A stretch of 64,000 bases of DNA, taken from contig CAIIXF020000005.1 in assembly GCA_903813345.2 (NCBI GenBank), forward strand, positions 42,075,394-42,139,393, read 5' to 3'. Below the pieces are notes generated by a model that had not been told where the DNA came from, searched no databases, and worked only from the letters and a program-made list of their open reading frames with translations. This DNA is from Owenia fusiformis (taxonomy: Eukaryota; Annelida; Polychaeta; Sabellida; Oweniidae). Below, piece after piece: positions 28,149 through 39,327 of the stretch (positions are counted from its first letter, which is position 1; each line of letters opens with the position of its first letter). Position numbers and translations under genes: made by a program.

Positions 28149-28213
28149 ATGCACATTTGCCCCCTCCCCCTTCCTATGAACAGGTAAAAGGCCCGGAACA
28201 ATGGCCAAACTAG
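28149..28213 (+). CDS. Possible alternative last exon of the Shisa-like gene (PPxY tail)
   Basis: A strong acceptor (TTTTTTTTGCAG) precedes a phase-1 reading, ATGCACATTTG..., that encodes DAHLPPPPSYEQVKGPEQWPN and then TAG. Exon 3 of the Shisa-like gene ends in the matching phase, as do several CAG|GTATG sites inside exon 4. PPPPSYEQ is a PPxY WW-binding motif of the kind used by Shisa/scotin-type tails to recruit NEDD4-family ligases. Splicing straight from exon 3 would give a protein of about 128 residues. This is inferred from sequence only. Confidence 0.6.
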
Positions 28214-28723
28214 TCAGCAAGGTGCACGATTGTAACGCCTCAATAGGTCATTGTCTTCTGAAACATAAGAAGGAAGGACTGCTCTCTGTAAGGAATGAAC
28301 CAAATATTGATACGTGTGCAAGAAGTTATAAAAGTTATGGTCTGATTAATGAAATAAGGCAGGCCCCAACGATTAACGTATCTGATGGATCTTAAACCTT
28401 TTCAAAAAGGTTTTGCCTGGATATTATTGTAGAAAAAAGTTAGGATTTTGATAATATAATTAGAGAAAACTTATAGTTTTATTTTTTCAAGATTGTAAAT
28501 TAAAGTTGCTGTCAGTTAGTTAATTCATATTAACGTTTAATAGAACATTAAATTGCGTAATAGTGGAAAATGTTACTAAATATAATTAAAATTATATTAA
28601 TTATTAATATTATAAAAATGAACCGATTAATGTTGTTATTGTCATTGTTCAAATTTTTAGGCTGGTATGGAAAGGTACCTCTGTTCTGGAAGAAATTTCC
28701 AAGAATGGCAAGATGGCTGCTAA

Positions 28724-28960
28724 TTTCAAAATCACTTTCCGTAAGAATTCAACTCATGATAGCTGAAAAATTATTTTTCAATGAGCACGTATGTTATCGC
28801 AAACAATTTCAAACGATTCTAACTTGAATTATGAATATTTTCAAAAATCACTTTCCGTAAGAATTCAACTTACGATAGCTGAAAAATCATTTTTCAATGA
28901 GCACGCATGTTATCGCAAACAATTTCAAACGATTCTAACTTGAATTATGAATATCTTCCG
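28724..28960 (+). repeat. 117-bp tandem duplication
   Basis: ATCACTTTCCGTAAGAATTC begins two consecutive units (28731 and 28848) that match over about 115 bp with only a handful of differences. It lies downstream of the Shisa-like gene. The interval 28214-28723 is AT-rich and otherwise featureless. Confidence 0.9.
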
Positions 28961-29694
28961 ATCATGAACATGGGTGTATCTTTTAGATCCATTCATTGTC
29001 TTCAAGAAAAGTATATATAATGATAATTTAGTTTATCAGACCTAAGTGATATTGAAGGGGCAATGGACCAATCAACATACTTTTTCAAAAATGTTGACCT
29101 AATTCACAAAAATGCAACCTTTTACTATCTTGTTGAATGCATAATTAGAATGTGCTTTGGATGACCAAAATGAACTGAAACCAATGGATAGCATGAAATT
29201 TTTCAATGGAGAAATAACATGGAAAGATGTCATGAGTATCAGAATGCTCTGGACCTGCCCTCAGATAGAACGTATTGATTGAGTGTGAGAACCGATGATG
29301 TGCAATGGTTAAATCAATTATTCTGCTGCAGCAATTTGGTTGGGAGCCAGTTCTCTCATCTCATTCGAAGCTATTGAAAACGTTGCAGACGCCCTGTACT
29401 CTGAAAGATCGTTTTTAACTGAAATCATAACATATTTACTTCAGGCATTTACTTCAATACAGTGTTACCCGTTGGTTGGAGATACGTTACTAACGTTTGT
29501 GTCCTTGTACAGAGTGATCTTGTTTTAGAGGGAGCTCTATAGTTTTTGTGGGTACCATAAAGGTCAGTCTTGCAAAAGTTACATGGCATCAACAGACATG
29601 CCTGATAAATGGATGATATGCTCAATGTAATGCGAATGTTGAAGTTGTCTACTGCTAAAAAACAAAAAAAACATTAGATACCTACATTGCCAAT

Positions 29695-29895
29695 CTCAAA
29701 CAGCGCTGTTTATGAAACAGTGCTTAACAGCGCTGTAAAAACAGCACTGTACACCGCTGTTCTAAAAAAAACAGTACTGTACACCGCTGTAAAAACTACG
29801 CTGTTCAAAATAGGTGATGCTAGAATAGCACTGTAAATCTCTGTGCTTGAACTGTACTGTTCAGTACGGTTTACGACGCTGTACAGCGCTGCAAG
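29695..29895. repeat. Cluster of ACAGCGCTGT-type palindromes
   Basis: Within 200 bp the motif ACAGCGCTGT or a one- or two-base variant (CAGCACTGTA, CAGTACTGTA, CACCGCTGT) occurs about ten times. The stretch is dominated by short self-complementary units. It could be a degenerate palindromic microsatellite or a binding-site cluster. Confidence 0.65.
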
Positions 29896-30096
29896 ATGAT
29901 CTTGTGGATTGGAGTGTATGTCTCGAGGATCCACCTAGAATTGTCTTCTAAAAGAAGTATCATATTTCAGGCTATAACTTTGTGGAATGATTTGCCACCC
30001 GATACTACAAAGGGTCGACCTATTTCTAGTTTTAAAAGATTAGTACAAGATTATGTCATACAAGTCTTGATTTATTATCTATCTTGTAGTAATTAA
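29896..30096 (+). pseudogene. C-terminal end of a LINE ORF2 (5'-truncated)
   Basis: The + strand reads RSIIFQAITLWNDLPPD and then ISSFKRLVQDYVI before a stop. This matches the conserved end of non-LTR retrotransposon polyproteins (xxWNxLPxxI...SFKxxLxxYL). No reverse transcriptase core precedes it, so it is a truncated insertion. Confidence 0.7.
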
Positions 30097-30245
30097 ACAA
30101 GTTTTTTTGCATTGACCAACATCTTCTTCAACTTTTGTTAACATCACGGCCCATGGGATAACCTTCAGGGATTTTGGAATATAAAAACCAAACAACCTTT
30201 TTATTCTATACCTAATTTTTGCAAACTATACATATATATTATATA

Positions 30246-30714
30246 CTGTAAAACGGGTAATTTTGACACCGGGAAATTTTAGCGATTTTTCAATTTTAGG
30301 GGGTTTTAGCGCGGGAAATTTTAGCGAAATGAAGATTAATCTTTAAAAAATCAAATTAGCGAAATGCATTAGAAATTGTATCATTTATGGCAGAAGAATC
30401 AATAACAGACATGACAGAGGAATTATCAAAATGTAAGACTTCTAACGCACATGGTATTGGTCCAAACTACTGTAATCTCATCTGACTAATCACAAAATCA
30501 CGGTAGCATTTAAAATCGTTGATTTTTCGGTCGAGCACTGAACGAAACGCTCCTTAAATACTAGTATTCTTGTTGTTTCCCGGGAATTTGCAAATTTTAG
30601 CGCCTGGTTTATTTTAACCCCGGTTTATTTTAGCGAATTGAATTTTTAGCGAAACTATAGCGATCGCTAACAATCGCTAACAATTACCCCTCGCTAACAA
30701 TACCCGTTTTACAG
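30246..30714. mobile_element. MITE with CTGTAAAACGGGTA ends, 469 bp, TA target site
   Basis: Left CTGTAAAACGGGTAATTTT and, inverted, CTGTAAAACGGGTATTGTT at the right end, inside TATA on both sides. The interior repeats TTTTAGCG and GCTAACAAT motifs. It is Tc1/mariner type by its TA target. Confidence 0.82.
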
Positions 30715-31369
30715 TATATATGTTAAATTGCCGCTAATGATGTTAATATCTTATTTCTTGACATGGGACATGACATAAGTAAAAAACAAGAATCCGATGT
30801 TGGGCTAAAAATGGACAGTTTATCTATACAATTTAATACAGGAATATTGAATAGAATACAAATTGTATACCGCCCCTTAACAATAAAATCGTAAGTAATC
30901 TGTATAGGTGTTAAAAAACAACAACAATTACACAAACATTATAAACAAATTAAATAAAAGTTAGAAATAACATATTTGGGTTGGTGGGTAGGGTCGACCA
31001 TATCCACTATACAACGATTTGATCCCTACGCGTCACTACACACAAATAAAATAGTGAATACAGTGAAACTTATTAATTCGAACATAAATACATGTTGAAT
31101 ACAGTAAAACAAAACAAACGCACATACATACATAAATCATTAAAATCTATTTATTGCATAAATCCCAATAAAACCTTGGCAATTATCTAATTGAAATTGA
31201 TTGTAATTGTTTATATTAGAAATAATTTGATAACATGAAAAAATCCTCGTGAAACCCACATGGATTCCATGCGAAATCCACTTGGATTTTAGGCACGTTG
31301 GTCGAGTAGGAATTGGGAAAGTTTTTCCATGTTTATTCGCATGGAATCCATGCCAAATATCCCTGTCGA

Positions 31370-32200
31370 AACGTGTGACAATACGTTGATTATCACACAT
31401 ATCCAAGGAGATTCCATGTGGATAATCTACGTTGATTGTCACACATATCCAAGGGGATTCCATGTGGATAATCTACGTTGATTGTCACACATATCCATGT
31501 GGATTCCATGTGGATGATCTACGTTGATTGTCACACATATCCAAGGGGATTCCATGTGGAATCTACGTTGATTGTCACATATATCCAAGGAGATTCCATG
31601 TGGATAATCTACGTTGATTGTCACACATATCCAAGGAGATTCCATGTGGATAATCTACGTTGATTGTCACACATATCCAAGGGGATTCCATTTGGATAAT
31701 CTACGTTGATTGTCACACATATCCAAGGGGATTCCATGTGGATAATCTACGTTGATTGTCACACATATCCAAGGGGATTCCATGTGGATAATCTACGTTG
31801 ATTGTCACACATATCCAAGGGGATTCCATGTGGATAATCTACGTTGATTGTCACACATATCCATGGGGATTCCATGTGGATGATCTACGTTGATTGTCAC
31901 ACATATCCAAGGGGATTCCATGTGGAATCTACGTTGATTGTCACACATATCCAAGGGGATTCCATGTGGATAATCTACGTTGATTGTCACACATATCCAT
32001 GGGGATTCCATGTGGATGATCTACGTTGATTGTCACACATATCCAAGGGGATTCCATGTGGAATCTACGTTGATTGTCACACATATCCAAGGGAATTCCA
32101 TGTGGATAATCTACGTTGATTGTCACACATATCCAAGGGGATTACATGTGAAATCTACGTTGATTGTCACACATATCCAAGGGGATTCCATGTGGATCGT
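31370..32200 (+). repeat. 46/44-bp minisatellite, about 18 copies
   Basis: Units of GATTGTCACACATATCCAAG, GGATTCCATGTGGATAATC and TACGTT are repeated head to tail. A recurrent shorter unit lacks the TA of GGATAATC. Degenerate copies precede the array (31250-31370). Open frames on both strands here are repeat artefacts. The stretch 30715-31249 shows no feature. Confidence 0.95.
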
Positions 32201-32279
32201 ATTGGGGGGCGCACAACAATTTTTCTTTCCTTAGAATAAAGAAAAATCCTTTAGAATTACAAAATTGCAATTACAAATT

Positions 32280-32312
32280 GCAAGGGTTCTCTTTTTTGGA
32301 CCACCCTGTATA
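32280..32312 (+). mobile_element. Solo mariner-type terminal repeat
   Basis: TTTTTTGGACCACCCTGTAT at this site matches the right end of the small MITE at 46012-46134. No left partner was found, so it is a fragment. Confidence 0.55.
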
Positions 32313-32636
32313 ATGTTTCTGCTTGGGGTAAAAACAATAAAATCTGTTTTGTCTAAGTTACGTGTTTATCTATTCGCCTTTAACTATAGAATGGTTGTTT
32401 GTAATCTTTTGTTTGATTGTTTGGTTTAGTTCATCTAAATTCTGACACAAGTCAATGTGTGTTATCTGCGTAATACAAAATAGATAAGGCAGCGGTCAAT
32501 CAATTTTAGATGTGTGTGCCTCCAGATATGCAATTTTCAAGAATGCCAAATGCTCCAGTCTTTGTCTTGCATTGTCCATATTTACATACATAGGAGTTTT
32601 GAAATTCATAATAGTAATTAATCTTTTGGCTAATTT

Positions 32637-33342
32637 CCCGACGAACGAAGTTCAGTAGGGATATAGTGAAGCCCTCCGTCAGTCCGTCCGTCCGTTCGTC
32701 TGTCCGGAAGGTAACTCAAATACTAGTCAACAGATTTTCTTCGTATTTGGTGAAAAGATGTATAGTGGTGAATAGTTTTACGCAAAAAAACTTTTTCAAG
32801 ATGGCCGCCGGTTTGAAAATAGTGGGAATTTTTCGCAAAAATCTTGTTTTTCATTTTAAACAAAAATGATAAATATTATTTTGGTAGTATATTCACAACA
32901 TCTATCTATTTCACATATACCCCGTGTTTTTCACCCTGACCTCGAGGGGCAAATTAGAGTAGATTGCAAATAGTGTATCGTTTTTTCTGATTCGGGCCTC
33001 GAAAAATTCCAAATGGCCGCCTAATGTGGGATTTCCCAATTGTTTTCTGATCTCTTAAAAGTATGGCTACATTATACTCAAATTGAAGGAATTACAGATT
33101 AGATCACAATTATGGCATTATTTTTCTGATTTGTGCCTCTAAGAATTCAAAATGCCTGCCTAGAGCAGGAATTCACCATTACTTGAGAGTTATCTTGAAA
33201 GTATGGTTACATGATATTAAATCTCAAATATTTATTGAAGGGAAGAGTAGATGATAAATATTACATTGTGACTGTACAGATTCATGTTTTATATGGTGTT
33301 CGTTGGGATTTTCTTCTCCGTGGAGTTGCCGATTTCTAGTTA
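32637..33342 (+). repeat. Dispersed CGAACGAAGTTC repeat (copy 1)
   Basis: It starts ACGAACGAAGTTCAGTAGGG, has a CCGTCCGTCCGTTCGTCTGT tract, an AAGATGGCCGCC motif and a TCTCCGTGGAGTTGC end. The same ordered blocks make up 46393-48040 and fragments at 54560-54660 and 58780-58982, so this is a dispersed family. Its mechanism is unknown. The open frame over the CCGTC tract is not a gene. 32313-32636 shows nothing. Confidence 0.8.
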
Positions 33343-33601
33343 AAATAGCACTCTATTTCGGAATTTTAATCGAAAACCAAGAAACCTAATAATACAACAC
33401 TCCCTTGAATGATGCACCCTGGCATTTCTCATCAATGTGTGGCCTTTGTAATTTGAGATTGAAAATGTATGCATGAATCAATCCATTAATTATAAAAAAT
33501 ACAATTTCTAGTAGTCAAACTGAACCGTCATAATAATTGGTCTCCCTTATAACTACCTTCGTGCAACAATACTACAATGTAGCATAGTACGATATGCCTT
33601 G

Positions 33602-34875
33602 CAAGAGCGTAGCTACGTTGAGGCAAATGAGGCAGCTGCCTCGTCGCCCTATTACATGTATTACAACCCTTGAAAAATACTGTTCGAATACAAACATGAT
33701 AAAACTATTAATATGAGCATCCTTTTCTTGAAAACGTAGGCTACCATTAAAATAACAACTTGTTTTCTGTTGATATCGACATTTAATTGCATGTACACTT
33801 TATAGAGTACTTCAAGTAGCCTGCTCTCAAGACACTTGCGTGCGATTTTATACCGTTCGCATATCGCATCAAATTGTTAGCCTTCGTTTTTTAAACCAAG
33901 TTATAACGGCGCCATTTTCAGAATTTTGATTGATATTAAGATATAAGACTCACTGTGACAAGTATATCAGGTATATCTTATTATTAAGGGCATTTCTCTT
34001 TTATTATCGCCCAGATACAACGACCTAGAAAGGTCTATCAACACTAAGCCTATTCAAGTAAATATTATTATTCGAAATTCAATTTTACGCTGGTAAAAAG
34101 TCATTTTTCTTACTTCCATCGTAAAGTGTAAAATTTCAAAATATAATCAATGTGCACTGAGCTGAAACGCCGATCTTTGAAAATTTTTATTTTTATTTTT
34201 CTATTGAAAGTATAATGTTTTATATCTCAAACGTACTCAGACAACCAATTTTACTTTGGTTAAACAATACTCCAAATTACAATTATAGCATATAAATCAC
34301 TGATATTTTTGAATAACGAAAACAGACACAAGTACTGTAACATATCAATTAGTATGGCCAGTATATTTAATAAAAGCGTTGTTAAGTATATAATACGACC
34401 ATAATGTTTGTTTGCGATATGAAATCTATGAAAAATTCAGTTAAAACGATAGATTTTTCCTTGGGACAAAAAGCAAGTATATTATTGTCTGATACAATCG
34501 ATAAATATGGAAAACTTACTTTTATCTGTAATTAATTGATTGCTATATTTTATGCCACCAGGGTGATATCGTGTTACTGTAGCCTATGTATCAGTGTATT
34601 GCTATTGTCTCTTACTTAAAAAATGGACGATGTTCAGCGTCAGTCACTCAGCGTTGTAACAAATTGTTGGTGAAATGTTTGCCTGTTTCATATTCTTCTA
34701 CTATAACTACCCCTTTCTGTAAAACTGAAGAGTTGTTATAATAAATAAATAAATAATACAATAAGTTGTTCAAAAGATGACTTAATTTCAGTACGAAATA
34801 GTGCATTACTCAATTGCGCTACTTGCGTTGAAGTATAATGATGGTGTCGCTTTTTCCTTCCTGGCTATGCCACTG
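33602..34875. mobile_element. hAT-like element, about 1.27 kb, no transposase seen
   Basis: The left end CAAGAGCGTAGCTACG and the right end, CAGTGGCATAGCCAGG when inverted, resemble hAT termini. CCTTG occurs directly on both sides (33597-33601, 34876-34880). The interior shows no recognisable protein. Boundaries rest on short repeats only. Confidence 0.5.
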
Positions 34876-34880
34876 CCTTG

Positions 34881-36262
34881 GCTTTTGAATTTTACCAGAA
34901 TATGCTCACCTGAACATGGCAACTCGGAAGACAAAAAAATAATTTACTGGGGCGTAGCCAGGGATAAGGGAACTGACTGGAAGTTAACTGCCTTGCCAAA
35001 TTAAAACCGTGTATGCAATAATTCCTTTTTAGAGCCTGACAACCCCTTGACTGGGATCCCTGGCAGTGTAATGTAATTGGATGACAGTGAATATACAACG
35101 AAACATTAAGAAATCCCCCCAGAATTTAATACACTTCTCCATGCCTTATATTTAGTGGTTATCTCTTGTGGTTGTGCCTGGTAAAGTTGACGTCATCAAT
35201 ATGATTTATTTACACCCAGTGGTTCAAAATGAGTTGAACGGGTATTTATAAGTTCATTTTCGTCTTATTACTATTTCATTAATAGTCATTTGTGATTATC
35301 TATTGCTGCGATAACAAATTTGATACACGAGATCACCTGTATGGCATTACTTTTGCTTCTTTATTCATTAAATTCAAACATATTCGATATATAAAATATT
35401 AATATTCGCTAAATCATTTTCCATTCGGTAAAAACGTTTATATGTTTGTTACAGCAAATTAAGTTTTCAAAATAGCCAATCACTTAATACTATGTGCATT
35501 AAATTACATATTTCATTCGCTAAATGATATGTTTTGGCCTAAATTGTTAAGGTATTCCTTAAGTGTAACACATTATATGCACAATATTGAATTTCTATTT
35601 GAACCCTACCAAAATAAGTTTGCCTATGTTTACCGAATGGTTTATTTTTCTATGACATAGTTAATGCATTTTACCGAAAGCTAATTTGCTATTTACCGAA
35701 TGCAATAAAGTAATATTCGATAACTTTCGTTGTTGTTCGATATTTTGTCACGTGACCTCGAGATTTGCAAAATGGCCGCGCAGCTATTCTACATCGTTCA
35801 AATATATCACGTGACTGAAAGTCTCGTAAAGTTTCGAAAAATAACGAAATTTATCGAATGTGGCATTCGGTATTTACCGAATATAAATAATTTAAATACT
35901 GAATGTACAAGTAATTAATTGAATTATACGTGCGTTAAGGAAAACAAATAGATTCGCTGCATCACACAAATACATGTACATTGTGTATAAATATCAAATG
36001 TGAATGCCAACACAAAGAACAAGTGAAACTATTTAGCGAATATAAATTGTATAGATTATTAAATTCGATAAAATAAAAAACATTCGATAGATTTGGTTAA
36101 GGTTTGGTAAATTGTTTGTTTTATTTGGTATTTATGGAATATTTAATATACCGAATAAAGAAGCAGTTTAAACACCATACACCTGGAGATCAATTACAGG
36201 GATTGTTTAGATGTCTAAAATTTTAGTTTATATAAAAACAGCAAAACTCACTTTAACTTATA
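34881..36262. other. AT-rich stretch, no gene recognised
   Basis: Short inverted similarity around CAGGGATAAGGG / GGGATCCCTGGC (34947-35068) may be a tiny MITE. From 35390 to 36170 TTCGNTAAA- and TACCGAAT-like motifs are frequent. Two CACGTG E-boxes, one in the palindrome GTCACGTGAC at 35747-35756, lie 60 bp apart. Confidence 0.5.
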
Positions 36263-36379
36263 TCAGAAGGTGTGAGCCAAGATATTGTTACACAAATGGG
36301 TCGATGGAAATCAAGTGCTGTAAAAAATACATTAGAATTCAAAAACTCAATATATAACTCAGACGGTGGTGCCACTTGA
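36263..36379 (+). pseudogene. Relic of a tyrosine recombinase C-terminus
   Basis: The frame SEGVSQDIVTQMGRWKSSAV before a stop resembles the end of phage-integrase-fold recombinases (xGVxxDxIxxxGRWKSxA) as found in DIRS and Crypton elements. The catalytic HxxR block upstream could not be read in frame. It is short and degenerate. Confidence 0.4.
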
Positions 36380-37043
36380 TAGCTCTAACCTAGATCAGTA
36401 GTATATACTCAGTATTACATAACATTTGAAGGATTGGGTATTTGTACCTATCCTCATATTATATACTATTCATGTATGGTAAGTATTTTTCACAAATCAT
36501 TGCATCTAACCGCTAAAATTTTTGTGACCGTATGCGGTAAATCTTACCGAAACATAAGCGGCCGAAAGATGCGCATTCTAATTTATCAGAGTCTCTCTAG
36601 CTTGCAAGGGGGCTGTGGATCCCACAATGTGGGATGCATTCACTCAGTTCATGCAAAGATGCTCCGATTTCTAGTCTGAACATTTAACCTGATCTAATGG
36701 GCTCGGGGACAATGCCTACCTTCCCATAGAAGTACGAGAATTCTCTTCGATTCTTATTTGAGGAATTGTGTCAAAAACCCGTGTAACTGTTCCCTATAGT
36801 ATATTTTCTATATAGCTGAATAAAGCTTACATATTAGATGCCTCCCGTGTTTGTCTTTGATTTGCTTGGGCCAAACTTCCATTGATTTCAATGCAAGAAA
36901 CTAGAGACTCCAATGCAAAAGTCACTTAATTTCATCACTTTAATTATCAAAAAGTGTTGGTCGAATCTGTCTGAAACTCGAATGGCATACTACAGTATTG
37001 GATGGCCCTGTTAATGTACATATTGTGATTAAACATGAAAATG

Positions 37044-37085
37044 TTGGTTCACTGGTGATCCGCTCGATTACTCTGGTTACCGAGA
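37044..37085 (+). mobile_element. Solo terminal repeat related to the 52489 element
   Basis: TTCACTGGTGATCCGCTCGA closely matches the terminus of the inverted-repeat element at 52489-52842. No partner end was found. The surrounding 36380-38190 contains no gene; a dispersed repeat shared in inverse with 27892-27962 lies at about 37205-37290. Confidence 0.5.
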
Positions 37086-38194
37086 CCATTCCATGCAGTG
37101 TAAAATGAATTGAACATAGCATTCGATTTATGACAAACAATAAACAAATTCATTCACCGGAATCTGAAAGTGAGCTTTACAGGGAAAGTGAAAGTCAGAT
37201 TTCAGGCATTCTGATACTCATAGCATCTTTCTGTTTCACCTCAGGGCTGAGAAGAAATGAGATGCCATGGTTTATCATGATGGATTTCAGGGGTCATATC
37301 ATAAGTTCAGTAGCATTAAAACTTCTAAAAATTCTAGGTATAATTGATAAATCAATAGTTTCAAAGCTATTTTTAGAGTAAAAAGTGCTTGGGTTCATTT
37401 TATGGCCTGTTAATTTCATGGGATGTTACATCAATTGAGCCAAGGGCAAATGGGAGATCGTTCGAAAATATTCCTCATATTGTTCCATTCTTCAAGAACT
37501 GGCCAGCGTGTATTTGATGCATATAGTTCCCATATTATCGGCCAAACATCATTTATGAGAAACAGTTGCAATGTTAACATCAGACATCAGGGAGAGGATA
37601 GGGTAGCAAGGGCAAGATCTCAGCCAGATCAATGTGAGGAGAAGTTATTGTAATGTGATAGGCTATGTCGCATACCAAAAGTCCTAGGCAAAAGATTCCC
37701 AGCCATCTCATGAGATGTATTAACTGTTTCACCCACAGTTGCGAAAACCTCATATGGGTGTATTTCAAATAATCCAAGGACATCCCGTCCTTACCAGTTG
37801 TTGTTATTTAGCCCTATCTGTGACGAAAATTTAACAAGGAATATGGAGGAGGCGCAAATAAAAACATCAGGGTTGGGATTATCTCATTTGGAAGGCCTTC
37901 TGGTGGTGGTGAGCTAGGAACATAAGCAATGCAACTAATGCATGCTTCTCTCTTAGGTTCAAAGTATGCATTCTACTAAAAATACGATAAACATACTTGA
38001 CCATTTTTGACATTTTCCCCGAACAAATTGCCTAAACAACTCCGCATTTATATCAAAAGCTTCAATGGGTATATTATAATTATGAGAGTACCTGATGTAG
38101 AGAGAGAGAGCTATATAGTATGTGTATTTATCCCATACTTGGACGTGTTACGGGTACATAAAGCCGGTTTAATTTGTAAAAACTTATATTTTCA

Positions 38195-38790
38195 TCAGCG
38201 GGCAGATATAGCTTTACGTCCCGCTCCGAGCGGGCAGATATAGTATATCTGCCCGCTACGTCATAATCGCTGTTCCCGTATTGGTTCTTTTTTGTAACGT
38301 TCGCATACTGTAAACGACAATGGAGAAAAACGCAGACAATCGCGATCTATTTGATGCTTTAAAGAAGGGAAGGAGCACTATGCCCCGTTAATAATCAAAG
38401 ATTTGAACAGGAAAATCCGGCTACGGACAAGAATACAAATCTGGACATGGATATCTTAAAATAATTCCACGGTTGGTTGCAAAGTTTCTGAACTTTGGCC
38501 AATTGAACAATGTGATTGATATGGGATAAACAGATCATCCTATAGTCGGTTCAGGATATTGGGATTATCCCGAGGCCAATATAATATATCTGCCCGAGGG
38601 CCGTAGGTCCCGAGGGTAAATATATTATATTGGCCAAGGGATAGGATAATCTCTATGTATTTCATACTTGAGTGGGTTTGGGGTAGATATCACCCGGGAA
38701 TATATATCATATCTGAGGAGCGGGCAGGATATATTGTATATGTCCCGCTCTAGACCAAATGCGGGCAGATATAATATATCCACCCCGCTC
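38195..38790. repeat. Cluster of long GC/AT-hybrid palindromes
   Basis: A 29-bp palindrome with 14-bp perfect arms (AGCGGGCAGATATA) lies at 38229-38257. GGCCAATATAATATAT at 38574-38589 is mirrored exactly at 38620-38635. Variants of GCGGGCAGATATA recur to 38790. All can form cruciforms. They may be termini or regulatory parts of a mobile element. Confidence 0.85.
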
Positions 38791-39327
38791 CCGAGAATTC
38801 TTTCAAAAGTTTAAAAATTTAAATTTCAGAAGTTTAAAATTTTTCAAAAAGTTTAATTGTTGATAATTCTATTGTATTGAACTGAAGGAATATTAAGAAA
38901 ATGTTAAATATAAATTGTGCTTTTACAGTATAGGCCTATCTTGTCATTTGAAAAAGGTGGTAAATGTTATATCTACACCAAACCCACTCAAGTATGAAAT
39001 ACATAAGAGTTATGTACGGTCGGTCACGAGGGACCGCAGGGACCGAGGGAGATACACATATTTCCCTTGGGATAAACCCTGTATCCAAAACCTCCTGTAC
39101 ATAACCCTTATATATACCACGGTGTTATAGCATGACGATTACGCCACCTCTGAAAACGAGGTTGGACGGCTACGTTCACTGATTTAGTCAATAAAATGGC
39201 CGCGATGGAAGAGAAAACTAAGGTTGGTGCATTATTTTCTACTACTGTGTATCAATGAAAGGATGAACGATTTATGTAAGCGTCGCATTCGGTGATGCAT
39301 TCAGTAATGTATATATACAGATGTAAC

